From: Deltaproteobacteria bacterium RBG_13_61_14
Lineage (GTDB): Bacteria > RBG-13-61-14
Direction of reading: 5' to 3'
Length of the DNA: 6,701 bases
Assembly (NCBI GenBank): GCA_001797815.1
Contig: MGQK01000049.1
Coordinates: forward strand, 4,120 to 10,820
Within the stretch, counting starts at the first letter, position 1; the number at the start of each line of letters is the position of its first letter. Below, piece by piece: positions 5,804 to 6,701 of this stretch. The notes beneath the pieces were generated by a model that saw only the letters and a program-made list of their open reading frames with translations, did no database searches and had not been told where the DNA came from. The position numbers and the translations under genes were made by a program.

Positions 5804-6493
5804 ATGAAAAGCAGCGCTCCGGCCACGGCCCTCCGCCTCCTGCTCGCTCTCGCCCTCGGGTTCTCCCTCGGCCGCTGCCAGGTGAAAACCCGGGCCGCGC
5901 CTCCCCCTTCGCCCCACCCCTATTTACCAATAGAGCCGGGAGGCGCCTGGACCTTGCAACTCACCCACTGGGAGTATCCTTCCCGGTTTGACTCGATGCC
6001 GCTGGTTTTTGCGCGGGAGGAGTTTTTCCGGATCGGCTCCATGGAGCAAAGGCCTGAAGGCTGGACCATCCGCACCGAGCCGGGGGTAGCATCTCTGCTG
6101 TTCCTGGGTGGTTTGGGCCTGGAACCGGCCGACCTGATCCAGGACAGCCAAGGCTTTTGGCTGAGAGAGCAGGCGAAAAAGAAAGACCCGGGCGTGCTCT
6201 TGCTCCCGGCCTCGCCGAGCGCGGGCCAGACCTGGTCCGCCCCGGCGCCCACCGGCATCGAAGTCCAGTGCCGGGTGCTGACCCTGGGCGAGCCTTTTTC
6301 CGCCGGAACAAGGATCGAAGTCCCCGACGCGCTCGCCCTGGAAATCAATTTTCAATCCGAGGGCCAGGCCGAGCGCCGGGTGCTGTGGCTCGGCCGCGGG
6401 CTCGGTCCCCTCTCGCTCGAAGCCTACACCGGCCCCCGCCTCCTGGACCAATGGCAGCGGACCGATCTTTATCCCTTTATCCGGCAGCCTTGA
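5804..6493 (+). CDS. Secreted protein of unknown function, possibly a lipoprotein
   Basis: The 229 residues begin with a clear signal sequence: Lys and Arg at 2 and 11, then the hydrophobic core LLLALALGFSLG (12-23) and Cys25. The sequence before that cysteine (LGR) is not a good lipobox because Arg stands at -1, so lipidation is doubtful. A proline-rich linker (32-39) follows. The mature part starts with YLPIEPGGAWTLQ (40-52), has GQTWSA (141-146), and ends near VLWLGRGLGPLSLEAY (193-208). The order of these three blocks resembles a loosely defined group of envelope beta-rich proteins with 'YFPL..GN.WTY' at the front and 'W.ApGvGlV' at the end. Their function is unknown. It is transcribed divergently from the GTPase gene and convergently with the transporter fragment. 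The ATG at 5804 has no strong ribosome site. I do not recognise a specific role. Confidence 0.75.
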   Translation: MKSSAPATALRLLLALALGFSLGRCQVKTRAAPPPSPHPYLPIEPGGAWTLQLTHWEYPSRFDSMPLVFAREEFFRIGSMEQRPEGWTIRTEPGVASLLFLGGLGLEPADLIQDSQGFWLREQAKKKDPGVLLLPASPSAGQTWSAPAPTGIEVQCRVLTLGEPFSAGTRIEVPDALALEINFQSEGQAERRVLWLGRGLGPLSLEAYTGPRLLDQWQRTDLYPFIRQP

Positions 6494-6528
6494 TCTTCCC
6501 GCCGGCAGGATGCTCGCGAGCCTTATTT

Positions 6529-6701
6529 TTAAGCGACAAACTCTTCTTCGCGCAGGGTGGGGAATCCGAAGGCGAGGCCTATTGCCACGATCTCCGGCAT
6601 TCGGAGCGAGGCCTGCTTCAATAGCTCGACCTGGCTGAGGGCCTGCCGGGTGGACCCGTCAAAAAGGATCCGGCCGCCGGCCATGAGCAGGGTGCGGCGG
6701 G
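6529..6701 (-). CDS. C-terminal end of an ECF/CbiO-type ABC transporter ATPase (partial)
   Basis: Enters from the right edge on the - strand and ends with TAA at 6529-6531, giving 56 visible residues. The sequence has the pattern MAGGRILFDGSTRQALSQVE (6-25), LLKQASLRMPEIVAIG (26-41) and a final TLREEEF. This matches the tail of EcfA/CbiO ATPases of energy-coupling-factor importers (cobalt, nickel, biotin, other vitamins). In those proteins a 'gri..dG.p.evf..velL...gl..P' region follows the switch histidine, and the domain then ends with 'lt.ee'. The nucleotide-binding motifs lie outside the window, so the call depends on this tail alone. The gene is convergent with the secreted-protein gene, with 35 bases between the two stops. 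Confidence 0.7.
   Translation of the reverse strand, partial: RRTLLMAGGRILFDGSTRQALSQVELLKQASLRMPEIVAIGLAFGFPTLREEEFVA

Noticed and set aside
6512-6533. Palindrome GCTCGCGAGC followed by CTTATTTTTAAG between the two convergent genes, considered as a bidirectional terminator
   Set aside because: The possible stems are only 3-4 bp with very small loops, so I could not support a terminator, although its position is suitable.

Overview
The window (6,701 bases, GC-rich) carries bacterial genes on both strands, densely packed and with no tRNA, rRNA, CRISPR array or insertion sequence. The mix of an acetogen-type methylenetetrahydrofolate reductase, a GT39-type membrane glycosyltransferase, an MglA-type Ras-like GTPase, a PocR-type sensor protein and an ECF-transporter ATPase suggests an uncultured, probably anaerobic, Gram-negative-type bacterium. 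The short low-complexity spacer repeats around smpB are of a sort I associate with candidate-phylum and deltaproteobacterial-type genomes. The sequence alone does not fix the phylum.

Left part (1-2769, + strand): the last codons of an upstream gene overlap metF by an ATGA junction. metF is followed by a strong intrinsic terminator at 1084-1117. A separate gene for a multi-pass GT39-like glycosyltransferase follows, with a helical, TPR-like soluble tail.

Middle part (2832-5709, - strand): four genes run in one direction: MglA-like GTPase, stand-alone PocR-domain protein, MoxR-type AAA+ ATPase, smpB. The first three are tightly coupled (a 4-base ATGA overlap, then a 1-base gap) and look like one translational unit. 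This GTPase/PocR/MoxR cassette is the most interesting content, because a ligand-sensing domain with no output domain sits next to a Ras-like GTPase. Two start sites needed correction: the PocR protein starts at 4999 (220 aa), and the GTPase probably starts at a GTG at 5709 (237 aa). smpB is set off by a 79-base spacer built from repeats, including an exact five-unit heptamer array. Another heptamer series lies just past its 3' end.

Right part (5804-6701): a secreted protein of unknown function, transcribed divergently from the GTPase, meets the C-terminal end of an ECF/CbiO-type ABC transporter ATPase that enters from the right edge on the - strand. This last fragment is short but recognisable.
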